The translations under genes were made by a program, and so were the position numbers. The notes under the pieces were generated by a model, which was not told where the DNA came from, ran no database searches, and saw only the letters and a program-made list of their open reading frames with translations. Positions 18,236-26,524 of a DNA stretch of 34,649 nucleotides are shown one piece after another. The stretch's first letter is position 1, and each line of letters starts with the position of its first letter. This stretch comes from Litorivicinus sp. (GTDB taxonomy: Bacteria > Pseudomonadota > Gammaproteobacteria > Pseudomonadales > Litorivicinaceae). Location: contig QXYM01000049.1 of the NCBI GenBank assembly GCA_009886945.1, positions 1,553 through 36,201 on the forward strand, read 5' to 3'.

Positions 18236-19257
18236 GCGAGGCTCCAAGCGATGGATTCACCACCTCGAAGCAGGCGAACCTGGCTTTGACCCAACGGTCG
18301 CGTCAGTGGCACTGGCGTTTCCGCCCGGGTCAGCGTGATGGTCTCGGTATTTCTCGGGAGACCATAGAAATCAGCGCCATTGAAACTGGCAAAGGCCTCA
18401 AGTTGGTCCAGTCGATCTTGGGCCTCGAACACTTCTGCGTATAATTCGAGGGCCACAGGTGCGGTGTAGCATCCCGCGCAACCACAGTCTGATTCCTTGT
18501 CACCAACAGCATGAGGGGCCGAGTCAGTCCCTAAGAAAAATTGAGGATCTCCAGAGGTCGCTGCTTCAAGGAGCGCATCGCGATGCAGGCTTCGCTTGAG
18601 AATGGGCAAACAGTACAGATGGGGGCGGATACCGCCTGCCAGCATGTCGTTACGCTCGTATAACAGGTGGTGAGCGGTAATTGTCGCCCCCATTTCTGGA
18701 TGTGCCCTGACGAACTCCACTGAATTTTTGGTGGTGATGTGTTCGAGCACGACTTTGAGCGTTGGGAGGCGCTGCATGAGTGGTCCGAGGGTCCGCTCAA
18801 GGAATACCGCCTCACGATCAAAAATATCGATCGAACGGTCGGTCACTTCACCATGAATCAGTAGCGGTAAACCCAGTTCAGCCATGGTCTCGAGGGTGGT
18901 CATCACGCCATCGAGACTCGCAACTCCAGCGTCTGAATTCGTTGTAGCTCCTTGCGGATAGAGTTTGACTGCGTAGACCGACGGTGAGGCCACCGCTTCC
19001 TGAATGATGCTTGGGCTGACATTCGGTGTCAGATAGAGGGTCATCAGTGGGTCAAATGACATGCCTTCAGGGACCGCTGCAAGAATCCGCTCACGGTAAT
19101 TGAGGGCAGCCTCAACGGTTTCGACCGCAGGCTTTAAGTTTGGCATCACAATGGCGCGATGGAATGTCCGCGCGGTATCTGGGACAGTGGTGGTTAATGC
19201 GGCACCATCGCGTAAGTGCAGATGCCAGTCATCGGGCCGTGTGAGAGTGAGTTGCAC
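18232..19257 (-). CDS. pyrC: Dihydroorotase (type II, E. coli PyrC-like)
   Basis: A 341-residue binuclear zinc amidohydrolase that interconverts carbamoyl-aspartate and dihydroorotate in pyrimidine synthesis. Metal ligands are visible: His12 and His14 in [10 protein letters not shown], the carbamylated lysine in [11 protein letters not shown], histidines in LIHGEVTD and LEHITTK, and Asp in [19 protein letters not shown] segment follows, as in other PyrC proteins. I place the start at GTG 19257, which has AAGGA 8 bases upstream, rather than the TTG six codons earlier. It is upstream of and coupled to rnt, and divergent from argG. Confidence 0.95.
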   Translation of the reverse strand: MQLTLTRPDDWHLHLRDGAALTTTVPDTARTFHRAIVMPNLKPAVETVEAALNYRERILAAVPEGMSFDPLMTLYLTPNVSPSIIQEAVASPSVYAVKLYPQGATTNSDAGVASLDGVMTTLETMAELGLPLLIHGEVTDRSIDIFDREAVFLERTLGPLMQRLPTLKVVLEHITTKNSVEFVRAHPEMGATITAHHLLYERNDMLAGGIRPHLYCLPILKRSLHRDALLEAATSGDPQFFLGTDSAPHAVGDKESDCGCAGCYTAPVALELYAEVFEAQDRLDQLEAFASFNGADFYGLPRNTETITLTRAETPVPLTRPLGQSQVRLLRGGESIAWSLA

Positions 19258-19289
19258 GAAAAGATCCTTATCCAATCGCTCCTAGGGTA

Positions 19290-19313
19290 GATGAAAACGC
19301 AATTGCATTCATC
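19290..19313. promoter_or_regulatory. Nested dyad in the pyrC-argG divergent spacer
   Basis: GATGAA (19290-19295) and TTCATC (19308-19313) are perfect inverted arms around a palindromic core GCAATTGC (19299-19306). The right half contains ATTCAT, which matches an ArgR half-site, but arm spacing is longer than a standard ARG box. It could bind a regulator of argG or pyrC; this is a guess. Confidence 0.3.
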
Positions 19314-19353
19314 CGTTTCAACGGAAAGCTTCTGCAAGTTTCACCTGCTCTGG

Positions 19354-19359
19354 TATCAT
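19354..19359 (+). promoter_or_regulatory. Possible argG -10 element
   Basis: TATCAT lies 37 bases before the argG ATG and matches four of six -10 positions; the corresponding -35 region (around 19331-19336, TCTGCA) is poor, so an activator or alternative promoter is possible. Confidence 0.25.
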
Positions 19360-19396
19360 TTGCGGCCTTTATTTTGACGATTGCTAGGATTATTCG

Positions 19397-20614
19397 ATGT
19401 CAGACATTAACAAGGTCGTTTTGGCGTACTCCGGTGGATTGGATACCAGCGTCATTGTGCGTTGGCTTCAGGAAACCTACCAATGCGAAGTGGTGACGTT
19501 TACTGCCGATCTTGGGCAAGGCGAAGAAGTGGAGCCGGCTCGTGCAAAGGCTGAAGCCTTGGGCGTTAAAGAGATCTACATTGAAGATCTTCGTGAAGAG
19601 TTCGTCTCGGATTATGTCTTCCCGATGTTTCGCGCCAATACCATCTACGAAGGCGAGTATTTGCTTGGAACCTCGATTGCACGTCCATTAATTGCCAAGC
19701 GCTTGGTTGAAATCGCAGAAGAAACAGGTGCTGATGCGATCAGTCACGGAGCGACAGGGAAGGGTAACGATCAGGTGCGTTTTGAGTTAGGCGCCTACGC
19801 GCTGAACCCAGCCGTGCAGGTCATTGCTCCCTGGCGCGAATGGGATCTGACCTCACGGGAAACGCTGCTGGCCTATTGCGACACGCACAAGATTCCGGTC
19901 GAACAAAAACGCGGGAAAAAATCTCCCTACTCGATGGATGCCAACTTATTACATATCAGCTATGAAGGCGCTGTACTTGAGGACCCATGGGCGGAACCTG
20001 AGGAAGACATGTGGCGCTGGTCAGTCTCTCCGGAAGCGGCACCGGATCGAGCCGAAGAGATCATTCTTGGCTACCAAAACGGTGATCCAGTCAGTATTAA
20101 CGGTCAGTCGATGTCTCCTGCGACTTTGTTGGCTGAGCTCAATGCCATTGGTGGTCGCCATGGTATCGGCCGATTGGATATCGTTGAAAACCGTTATGTC
20201 GGCATGAAGTCGCGGGGATGTTATGAAACCCCGGGTGGAACGATCATGCTGAAGGCGCACCGTGCGCTCGAGTCGATTACTTTAGATCGTGAAGTTGCGC
20301 ATTTCAAAGACAGCTTGATCGCGAAATATGCCGATCTCGTTTACAACGGCTATTGGTGGTCGCCTGAGCGTTTAATGATGCAGGCGGCAATCAATGAATC
20401 TCAAGCAGTCGTCAATGGCGAGGTCCGACTGAAATTGTACAAGGGCTCGGTAGCCGTCACCGGTCGGCGCTCTGATCAATCCTTGTTTGACGAAGCAATC
20501 GCCACCTTTGAAGACGATGCGGGCGCGTATGATCAGAAAGATGCCGAGGGTTTTATCAAGTTGAACGCGTTGCGTCTGAGAACTGCCGCGAAAAAAGGTC
20601 GTTCGCTGCGCTAG
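19397..20614 (+). CDS. argG: Argininosuccinate synthase
   Basis: A 405-residue ATP-dependent ligase joining citrulline and aspartate to argininosuccinate in arginine synthesis. The N-terminal nucleotide-binding loop [15 protein letters not shown] is characteristic. [12 protein letters not shown] (citrulline/aspartate region), the [13 protein letters not shown] segment and [14 protein letters not shown] are also present. It is the roughly 400-residue form common in most bacteria, not the longer E. coli form. AGGA lies 9 bases before the ATG. It stands alone on the plus strand between pyrC (divergent) and nth (convergent, with only 4 bp between their stops). Confidence 0.97.
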   Translation: MSDINKVVLAYSGGLDTSVIVRWLQETYQCEVVTFTADLGQGEEVEPARAKAEALGVKEIYIEDLREEFVSDYVFPMFRANTIYEGEYLLGTSIARPLIAKRLVEIAEETGADAISHGATGKGNDQVRFELGAYALNPAVQVIAPWREWDLTSRETLLAYCDTHKIPVEQKRGKKSPYSMDANLLHISYEGAVLEDPWAEPEEDMWRWSVSPEAAPDRAEEIILGYQNGDPVSINGQSMSPATLLAELNAIGGRHGIGRLDIVENRYVGMKSRGCYETPGGTIMLKAHRALESITLDREVAHFKDSLIAKYADLVYNGYWWSPERLMMQAAINESQAVVNGEVRLKLYKGSVAVTGRRSDQSLFDEAIATFEDDAGAYDQKDAEGFIKLNALRLRTAAKKGRSLR

Positions 20615-20618
20615 ATCG

Positions 20619-21254
20619 TCAAAGGCTTGGTTTGCCTTTGTATTCGCACAAATCGGAAATCAGGCAATTTGCACAGTCTGGTTTCCGAGCTTTGCACACA
20701 TAACGTCCATGCAGAATCAGCCAATGGTGTGCGTCTTTCAGAAACTCTTTGGGGATGACGCGGACTAACCGATCCTCGACTGCTCTGACATCTTTCCCCG
20801 GTGCGATGCGCGTGCGATTTGAGACCCGAAAGATATGCGTGTCCACTGCCATCGTCGGTTCGCCAAACGCAGTATTTAACACCACATTCGCAGTTTTACG
20901 ACCAACACCTGGCAACGCCTCTAATGCCTCCCGTGTTGTGGGGATTTCTCCGTTGTGTTTCTCCAGCAAGAGCGCGCAGGTCTTCATCACGTTTTCTGCT
21001 TTGGAATGATACAGTCCAATGGTTTTAATGCAGTCTTTAACCCCGTCAATCCCGAGTGCCAGGATTGCATTGGGTGTGTTGGCCTTGGGGTAGAGCTTCT
21101 GGGTCGCCCGATTCACTGATACGTCAGTTGCTTGAGCAGAGAGCAACACGGCAATGAGTAGTTCAAAAGGGGTGGTCCACTCGAGTTCTGTAGTGGGGTT
21201 CGGGTTTTGATCCCTGAGTCGTGTGAAGATTGCTGTTCGAATCGCTTGATTCAC
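20619..21254 (-). CDS. nth: Endonuclease III
   Basis: A 211-residue DNA glycosylase/AP lyase that removes oxidised pyrimidines. The helix-hairpin-helix [14 protein letters not shown] holds the catalytic lysine, and [12 protein letters not shown] holds the catalytic aspartate. The C-terminal Cys-x6-Cys-x2-Cys-x5-Cys loop ([17 protein letters not shown]) binds the 4Fe-4S cluster. The start is GTG 21254, overlapping the rsxE stop as GTGA, with a GGGGA site upstream; this gives the family-standard start ([17 protein letters not shown]). A much longer in-frame extension lies entirely within rsxE and is not used. Coupling of nth to rsx genes is conserved in gammaproteobacteria. Confidence 0.97.
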   Translation of the reverse strand: MNQAIRTAIFTRLRDQNPNPTTELEWTTPFELLIAVLLSAQATDVSVNRATQKLYPKANTPNAILALGIDGVKDCIKTIGLYHSKAENVMKTCALLLEKHNGEIPTTREALEALPGVGRKTANVVLNTAFGEPTMAVDTHIFRVSNRTRIAPGKDVRAVEDRLVRVIPKEFLKDAHHWLILHGRYVCKARKPDCANCLISDLCEYKGKPSL

Positions 21255-21868
21255 GAAATGTCCCCAGTCGTGCGAACACGGCGATTTGTCTGATCCATCG
21301 ATTGCTCGGTTGGCTTCTGTTTGAGCTTGCCTTGAATCCACTGATGTATTGCAACCAACAGTCCAAGTGCGATGAAGGCTCCAGGAGGCAAGGCTGCAAG
21401 AATCAACGTACCCGACATCCATTCGCGTAACGCACCAAGGCTGACTAAGACAAGGAAAAATCCGAGCCCTTGTGCAAGGCCATCGATGGTACTCATCACG
21501 ATAGTCTCTCGTTTAGCGAGTGCTTCAGCGCGGCCAAGAATCAGGCAGTTGGTGACAATCAAGGGCAGAAAAATCCCGAGCGATTGATACAGTTGGTAAT
21601 CCAGTGCCTGCACCAAAAGTTCTGCACACGTCGTCAGGGCAGCAATGACCAAGACGAAGATGGGTAAGCGAATCGCATCGTCGACTAGCGTGCGTATGAG
21701 GCTGATCGATGCATTCGACAGCACCAGCACAAACAAGGTCGCAAGGCCAAGTCCGATGGCATTTTCAAGGGTGTTGGAGACCGCAAGTAAAGGACAGAGT
21801 CCTAACAGTTGAATCAGTCCCGGATTGCGATCCCATAATCCATCAAGCCAAACGGTGCTGAGTTTCAT
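21251..21868 (-). CDS. rsxE: Electron transport complex subunit RsxE (RnfE)
   Basis: A 205-residue multi-helix inner-membrane subunit of the Rsx/Rnf complex, which moves electrons between NADH-level carriers and ferredoxin-like partners and, in E. coli, keeps SoxR reduced. It shares with RsxA the [21 protein letters not shown] start and the [17 protein letters not shown] motif; the conserved Cys residues in these two half-membrane segments are thought to hold an intramembrane Fe-S centre with RsxA. The charged C-terminal tail overlaps the nth start. It starts at ATG 21868 with an ATGA overlap to rsxG. Confidence 0.95.
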   Translation of the reverse strand: MKLSTVWLDGLWDRNPGLIQLLGLCPLLAVSNTLENAIGLGLATLFVLVLSNASISLIRTLVDDAIRLPIFVLVIAALTTCAELLVQALDYQLYQSLGIFLPLIVTNCLILGRAEALAKRETIVMSTIDGLAQGLGFFLVLVSLGALREWMSGTLILAALPPGAFIALGLLVAIHQWIQGKLKQKPTEQSMDQTNRRVRTTGDIS

Positions 21869-22461
21869 GGGCTGGCCTCGAGTATGACAGGGTGCCGAGC
21901 CAGATAGGCAAGCGTCTCTTTCAACGCATCAACCACGGCTCTGGGAGTGATGGTCGCACCGGTGAAACTATCAAACTGGCCTCCGTCGTTTTGCACGGCC
22001 CAGTCGTCAGGTGCCAGATCGTCGTATCTCAACCCATTGAAGGCCAACATCCAATCGCTCTTTCGCGTTTCAATGCGGTCGCCAAGTCCGGGTGTTTCCC
22101 GATGTTCGATGGCCCTGACCCCAACGATTCGCTGTTGTTGATCCAATGCCAGTAACAACTGAATTGGGCCACTGTAACCCTGAAGAGCAGTGATCGGGAG
22201 AACCACCCCTAGTTGTTCGGCATCTGTGACGATCGGTGTGATCGACAACGGATGCTCGAAGGATGCTGGTGCATCATCGGGAAGTTCCCGCTGAACGGGG
22301 CTTGCAATCCGCCCGTTGGCGAGTAGAGGTGCTGCTAGCAGATACAGTTTTTCCTGCCGTGCCTGTTCTTTGGCTTCAATGATCACCGGTTTGGTCATGA
22401 CGTAAACGAGTCCAACAAAGAGACTCGTTATCAGTCCAAAGAGCGTGAGACGAACCGTCAT
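21865..22461 (-). CDS. rsxG: Electron transport complex subunit RsxG (RnfG)
   Basis: A 198-residue subunit with one N-terminal membrane helix ([20 protein letters not shown]) and a periplasmic FMN-binding domain. [13 protein letters not shown] near residue 165 is the flavinylation motif in which the last threonine of TGAT carries covalent FMN. The preceding [33 protein letters not shown] region, seen here in pieces, is standard for RnfG. ATGA overlaps link it to rsxD upstream and rsxE downstream. A matching ApbE flavin transferase is needed for maturation and is not present in the window. Confidence 0.95.
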   Translation of the reverse strand: MTVRLTLFGLITSLFVGLVYVMTKPVIIEAKEQARQEKLYLLAAPLLANGRIASPVQRELPDDAPASFEHPLSITPIVTDAEQLGVVLPITALQGYSGPIQLLLALDQQQRIVGVRAIEHRETPGLGDRIETRKSDWMLAFNGLRYDDLAPDDWAVQNDGGQFDSFTGATITPRAVVDALKETLAYLARHPVILEASP

Positions 22462-23477
22462 GATTGTCCTCCCGGTCCTTTGATACTGGCTTCTCGGCCC
22501 ATGATTCGTGGCCGGGTGTAGTGGTCAATCATGGGCGCGGCGAAATTCATCATGAGCACTGAAAAAGCGATGGCATCAGGATACTGGCCGTAGGTGCGGA
22601 TGATGTAAGTGAGAACGCCAACGCCAATCGCAAACCAGAGTCGTCCTTTGGGGCTAGTCGCACCAGAGACAGGATCAGTCAGGATAAAGAACGCGGCAAA
22701 GATGCTAGCGCCGGCAATCAGATGGACCCACACCGGCGTGGCTGTGTCTGGGTCAACGCTGAAAAATGCAGAGATGACCAATAATGTGGCGAGTAATCCA
22801 ACTGGCGTATGCCAGGAAATCACGCGTTGGTACAGGAGCCACAAACCACCGATGAGATAAGCCAATGCAACCCACTCATACCCATAGATGAAGCCCAGTT
22901 GCGCATTGGCAAACAGCGGATGTTGTTTCGCCTCTAATGCTGTCAGCGCAGAAAATTCTGATTGGTAAAGTTCTAATGTGGTGGCGCCAGTGTAGGCATC
23001 ACTGGGATTGCCAATAAAGGCCATCCAAGCCGCTTCAACATCGGGCGGATTCAGTGGATTGATCCAAAGCGTGGTCATTGCCACTGGCGCAGAGATGAGT
23101 ATCAGTGCATAGCCGAGCATCGCAGGATTGACAGGGTTTTGGCCGAGGCCGCCGTAGAGGTGCTTGCCCAATATGACAGCAGATGCAGTCGCAGCAATGG
23201 TGAGCCACCAAGGGGCGGCTTGTGGCAGCGACAGTGCGATCAATACTCCGGTCAGGACGACAGACCAATCAGACAAACGCGGCTGAATGCTGCGATGTCG
23301 TAATTTCAGGCACAAAGCCTCTGACAGGAGGGCAGTGACAATGGCGGTGGCTAGATTCAATAAGACCCCAGCACCAAAAAAGAGACTCATGGCCACGATG
23401 CCGGGAAGCAAAGCGATCAGCACAGATCGCATGACCAAACGGGTCTCTCTGGGCGGATAGGCGGGTCGATGTATCAT
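22458..23477 (-). CDS. rsxD: Electron transport complex subunit RsxD (RnfD)
   Basis: A 339-residue inner-membrane subunit with about ten hydrophobic helices. The flavinylation motif DAYTGATTLE near residue 166 is present, as is the KHLYGGLGQNPVNPAMLGYA signature shared with NqrB. FFILTDPVSGATSPKGRL near the C-terminus is typical of the family. It binds covalent FMN and forms part of the membrane electron path of the Rsx/Rnf complex. It starts at ATG 23477 and overlaps rsxC and rsxG by 4 bp each. Confidence 0.95.
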   Translation of the reverse strand: MIHRPAYPPRETRLVMRSVLIALLPGIVAMSLFFGAGVLLNLATAIVTALLSEALCLKLRHRSIQPRLSDWSVVLTGVLIALSLPQAAPWWLTIAATASAVILGKHLYGGLGQNPVNPAMLGYALILISAPVAMTTLWINPLNPPDVEAAWMAFIGNPSDAYTGATTLELYQSEFSALTALEAKQHPLFANAQLGFIYGYEWVALAYLIGGLWLLYQRVISWHTPVGLLATLLVISAFFSVDPDTATPVWVHLIAGASIFAAFFILTDPVSGATSPKGRLWFAIGVGVLTYIIRTYGQYPDAIAFSVLMMNFAAPMIDHYTRPRIMGREASIKGPGGQS

Positions 23478-24943
23478 GAGATCTCTTCCCGCGCCTTTCG
23501 CGCTTTATTCAACGCATCCGCGCTTTTCGCTTTTCTGGCAGCGCGTTTTGCCTCTTGCTCTTGAGCCAAGCGCTCGAGACGAGTATTCCTTGCTTCGAAT
23601 CGGTCACGAGCATCCGATGCCTGTTGGTGTTCGCGTGCGCGCTCTTTCATCTCAAAGCGGCCTCGGCGAAACCACTCAGCCAGTGGGATGTTGCTTGGGC
23701 AAACTGCATTGCAGGCTGCGCATTCGATACAGTCACCGAGGCCTTCATGGATTGCTCGGTTCAGTGCATCACCTTTCAGTGCGGCGACCATTTGTTGTGG
23801 TTGGAGCCTCACTGGACAAGCGGTTGCACAGGCACCGCAGCGGATACAGGGCGATTCTGGTTGAACTTCAACCTCTCGCGCTAACAGACAATTGGTCGTC
23901 TTTGTGATTCCTGCACTGAAGTCTGTGACTCGATAACCCATCATTGGACCACCGATAATCACCGAGTGCAGAGATTGAGGATTGGTGTCAGTTGCTGCAA
24001 TTAAGTGGCTAATGGGTGTGCCGATGGGTGCGATCACATTCTTTGGTCGAGTGAAGGACTCCCCAGTCAAGGTGACAATACGATCGGTGATCGGTTTGCC
24101 GTCGATGGCCCGAGACAGAGCGGCAAGTGTTCCAGGGTTGTGCACAATCACACCTGCTTCGACAGAACGTGATCCGGTGGGAACTTCAATGCCGAGGGTC
24201 AACCACACCAATTGTCTGGCTGATCCTGATGGGTATTTTGTGTCGAGTAGAACGATGTCAAAAAAACAATCCGACCGAGATTCTTTGAGAGCACATTCGA
24301 TGGCTTGTAATGCCTCAGGTTTGTTGTCTTCGATGCCAATCACAATCGTCTGGATATCAAGCGTTCGTGACAACAGGCAAGCGCCCCGAATCATGGAGTG
24401 CGTATCAATACGGATGAGGGTGTCGTCAGCTGTGAGATAAGGTTCGCATTCTGCGGCATTAATGATCAACGTTTGTGTTCTGTTCGACCATTTTTTGAAG
24501 CTTGGAAAACCGGCTCCGCCAAGGCCTAGGATGCCGGCTTCGATGGCTCGCTCTCGCAACGTCTCGGCGTCAAAAGGCCAATTTATTGGACTGAGATAAT
24601 CCTGACGATCCAAGCCATCAGGTTCGATCACGATGCAAGCACTCCGTTCTGATGACGGATGTGCCATCGCGTGGTCTGTCACTTCGAGAACCGTACCCGC
24701 TCGCGATGCCACATGCACAATTCCACTTTGACATCGGATGATGGGGGTCCCTTTGGCCACGGGATCCCCAACGCGAACCAATGCTTCTCCGGGTCCACCT
24801 CCAGAAAAATGAATGGGGAACAGCAATCGTGTCGGAGTCTCAACAAATACGCAGGGTTCGGCAGTTGATAACTGTTTATGGGTTTCTGGGTGAATACCGC
24901 CTGTCAGATGGCGGTCACAGCGTCGGATCTGATACTCAGCCAT
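23474..24943 (-). CDS. rsxC: Electron transport complex subunit RsxC (RnfC)
   Basis: A 489-residue peripheral subunit with an NADH/FMN-binding Nqo1-like core ([13 protein letters not shown] near residue 140, then [14 protein letters not shown]) and two 4Fe-4S ferredoxin motifs, [12 protein letters not shown] (about 362) and [12 protein letters not shown] (about 403). The C-terminal tail after residue about 420 is strongly charged and Ala/Arg/Glu/Lys rich, a probable helix or coiled coil, and much shorter than the long repeat tail of E. coli RsxC. The ATG at 24943 starts the family-standard N-terminus; a 49-residue upstream extension lies inside rsxB and is rejected. It overlaps rsxB by 8 bp. 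Confidence 0.95.
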   Translation of the reverse strand: MAEYQIRRCDRHLTGGIHPETHKQLSTAEPCVFVETPTRLLFPIHFSGGGPGEALVRVGDPVAKGTPIIRCQSGIVHVASRAGTVLEVTDHAMAHPSSERSACIVIEPDGLDRQDYLSPINWPFDAETLRERAIEAGILGLGGAGFPSFKKWSNRTQTLIINAAECEPYLTADDTLIRIDTHSMIRGACLLSRTLDIQTIVIGIEDNKPEALQAIECALKESRSDCFFDIVLLDTKYPSGSARQLVWLTLGIEVPTGSRSVEAGVIVHNPGTLAALSRAIDGKPITDRIVTLTGESFTRPKNVIAPIGTPISHLIAATDTNPQSLHSVIIGGPMMGYRVTDFSAGITKTTNCLLAREVEVQPESPCIRCGACATACPVRLQPQQMVAALKGDALNRAIHEGLGDCIECAACNAVCPSNIPLAEWFRRGRFEMKERAREHQQASDARDRFEARNTRLERLAQEQEAKRAARKAKSADALNKARKAREEIS

Positions 24944-25529
24944 GCTGCATCTCGATCTGTCCGAAGCGATCCGTTGAAATGACTTTTGGATGGATCGGAG
25001 TCCAGTAGTCTGGGGCTTTTGGGCGTTCGACCATGTCAATGCAATCCACTGGACAGGGGTCGATACAGAGATCGCAACCGGTACAATCATCGACGATCAC
25101 CGTATGCATGAGTTTAGCGGCACCGACAATGGCATCGACCGGGCATGCCTGAATGCACTTGGTGCAGCCAATGCATTCTTCCTCAATGATGAGTGCTACC
25201 AAATCCTGATCAGCAGCAGCTGTGTCGGCATCAAGAGGGAGCGATTCCACACCCAATAACGACGCAATTCGATCGACAGTGGTCTGGCCACCTGGTGGGC
25301 AACGATTGATGGATTCTCCATGTGCAATGGCCTCTGCGTAGGGTTTGCACCCAGGATGTCCACATTGGCCACACTGTGTTTGTGGGAGTAGTTCATCAAT
25401 CGATTCGACTAAGGGATTTCCTTCAACTTTGAAGGCCTTGGATGCATATTGAAGCAGTGCACCTCCTGCGAAACCAATCACTGTTAGACCGATGACACCG
25501 GAGCCCACTGTGACAAGAACGTCGATCAC
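24936..25529 (-). CDS. rsxB: Electron transport complex subunit RsxB (RnfB)
   Basis: A 197-residue iron-sulfur subunit. One N-terminal membrane helix ([20 protein letters not shown]) is followed by a Fe-S domain with CGQCGHPGC and a fourth Cys in NRCPPGG, then two ferredoxin-type 4Fe-4S motifs, [16 protein letters not shown] and [16 protein letters not shown]. It passes electrons between RsxC and the membrane subunits or soluble partners. I use GTG 25529, which overlaps the rsxA stop as GTGA. The longer in-frame stretch upstream lies within rsxA in another frame and has a Cys-rich composition unlike any RsxB. Confidence 0.95.
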   Translation of the reverse strand: MIDVLVTVGSGVIGLTVIGFAGGALLQYASKAFKVEGNPLVESIDELLPQTQCGQCGHPGCKPYAEAIAHGESINRCPPGGQTTVDRIASLLGVESLPLDADTAAADQDLVALIIEEECIGCTKCIQACPVDAIVGAAKLMHTVIVDDCTGCDLCIDPCPVDCIDMVERPKAPDYWTPIHPKVISTDRFGQIEMQHG

Positions 25530-26107
25530 AGCCGAATCATCCCGGTAAAGCCCATCAATGCCAGTGCCATAAATCCTGCAGTGATCAGGGCGATTGATGC
25601 GCCCTGAAAGGGTTGTGGGATATCTGACAGTTGTAGACGTTCTCGAATCCCTGCAAACACAATGAGAACCAAAGAAAACCCGAGCGCAGCACCGACCCCG
25701 TAAAATGCGCTTTCGGCCAACGTGTGTGCCCGGTTGGTATTGAGCAAGGCAACACCCAACACCGCACAGTTTGTTGTGATCAATGGGAGGTAAATGCCAA
25801 GTACGCTGTGCAAGAGTGGCGATGTCTTTTTGATTGCGAGCTCTGTGAACTGAACTGCAACAGCAATCGCCACAATAAACGCCAATGTCCGGAGCCACAT
25901 GGCATCGAGTGGGATCAGGAGTAACGTTTGGAGGAGATAAGCGACAACCGATGACAGGGTTAGCACAAATGTCGTTGCAAGAGACATCCCGAGGGCGCTA
26001 TCGATGCGAGAGGAGACGCCCATGAACGGACACAGACCCAAGAATTGGACCAACACAAAGTTGTTGACCAAGGCTGCTGAAACGATGATCAGCAATAAAT
26101 CGGTCAA
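25526..26107 (-). CDS. rsxA: Electron transport complex subunit RsxA (RnfA)
   Basis: A 193-residue inner-membrane subunit of six predicted helices, close in length and wording to E. coli RsxA ([21 protein letters not shown], then [20 protein letters not shown]). The two Cys-containing half-helices mirror those of RsxE. The only start that gives the normal N-terminus is TTG 26107 ([16 protein letters not shown]), with GGGAGAGG just upstream and its codon overlapping the upstream osmC-family stop as TTGA. A rare start for a highly conserved gene, but well supported by alignment in memory. Confidence 0.93.
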   Translation of the reverse strand: MTDLLLIIVSAALVNNFVLVQFLGLCPFMGVSSRIDSALGMSLATTFVLTLSSVVAYLLQTLLLIPLDAMWLRTLAFIVAIAVAVQFTELAIKKTSPLLHSVLGIYLPLITTNCAVLGVALLNTNRAHTLAESAFYGVGAALGFSLVLIVFAGIRERLQLSDIPQPFQGASIALITAGFMALALMGFTGMIRL

Positions 26108-26514
26108 GCGACCTCTCCCGAGAGCTCCGAGGTCACCGCCGCACCAGACACTAGCAATTGATGCACGGGGCACTTATTGGCAATCTCCAGGAGACGTTGT
26201 TTTTGTGTATCTGTCAGTGCGCCGGTGAGTGTGATGATGCGTTGAAAGTGGTGTCCTTCTGCCGAGGGACTATGTGTGACTTCAGTGTCCACTTCATCCA
26301 AGGGTAGTTGTTTCAAATCCGCATACATACGAAGCGTCATATTGGTGCACGCCCCAAGCGCTGCTGCGATGAGACTAAAGGGTGCAGGCCCAATGTTGGT
26401 TCCGCCCATCGATTCCGGCTCATCCATGACAAAGGTATGACCTTCCGTTTCGACGGCATTGTAAAACGTTGAGGTCCCTGCTTCTCGAACAACTGCTGTA
26501 CTGATGTGTCCCAT
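26104..26514 (-). CDS. OsmC family protein
   Basis: A 136-residue OsmC/Ohr-superfamily protein. Two cysteines occur in the expected places, [15 protein letters not shown] (about residue 57) and [12 protein letters not shown] (about residue 117), consistent with the thiol pair that reduces organic hydroperoxides in Ohr/OsmC. The [27 protein letters not shown] segment (landmark pieces only) is typical of the YhfA/SACOL1771-like branch, whose role is less defined. GAGGG precedes ATG 26514. It begins 10 bp after metG and its stop overlaps the rsxA start, placing it inside a metG-osmC-rsx-nth unit. Peroxidase activity is inference. Confidence 0.88.
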   Translation of the reverse strand: MGHISTAVVREAGTSTFYNAVETEGHTFVMDEPESMGGTNIGPAPFSLIAAALGACTNMTLRMYADLKQLPLDEVDTEVTHSPSAEGHHFQRIITLTGALTDTQKQRLLEIANKCPVHQLLVSGAAVTSELSGEVA

Positions 26515-26524
26515 CAATCCCTCA

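Noticed and set aside
20620-20640. CAAAGGC/GCCTTTG hairpin between argG and nth as a terminator
   Set aside because: A 7-bp stem exists but no T-run follows on either strand and the sequence is the coding end of nth; only a weak bidirectional effect could be argued.
21255-21422. N-terminal extension of nth
   Set aside because: It is the rsxE coding region read out of frame; Nth homologues begin at the GTG 21254 position.
23982-24440. 152-codon open frame antisense to rsxC
   Set aside because: It is a shadow of a conserved coding region with no independent support.
25530-25898. N-terminal extension of rsxB, Cys-rich in translation
   Set aside because: It lies wholly within rsxA in another frame, has no membrane-anchor features and would remove the family-standard RsxB start at the GTGA overlap.
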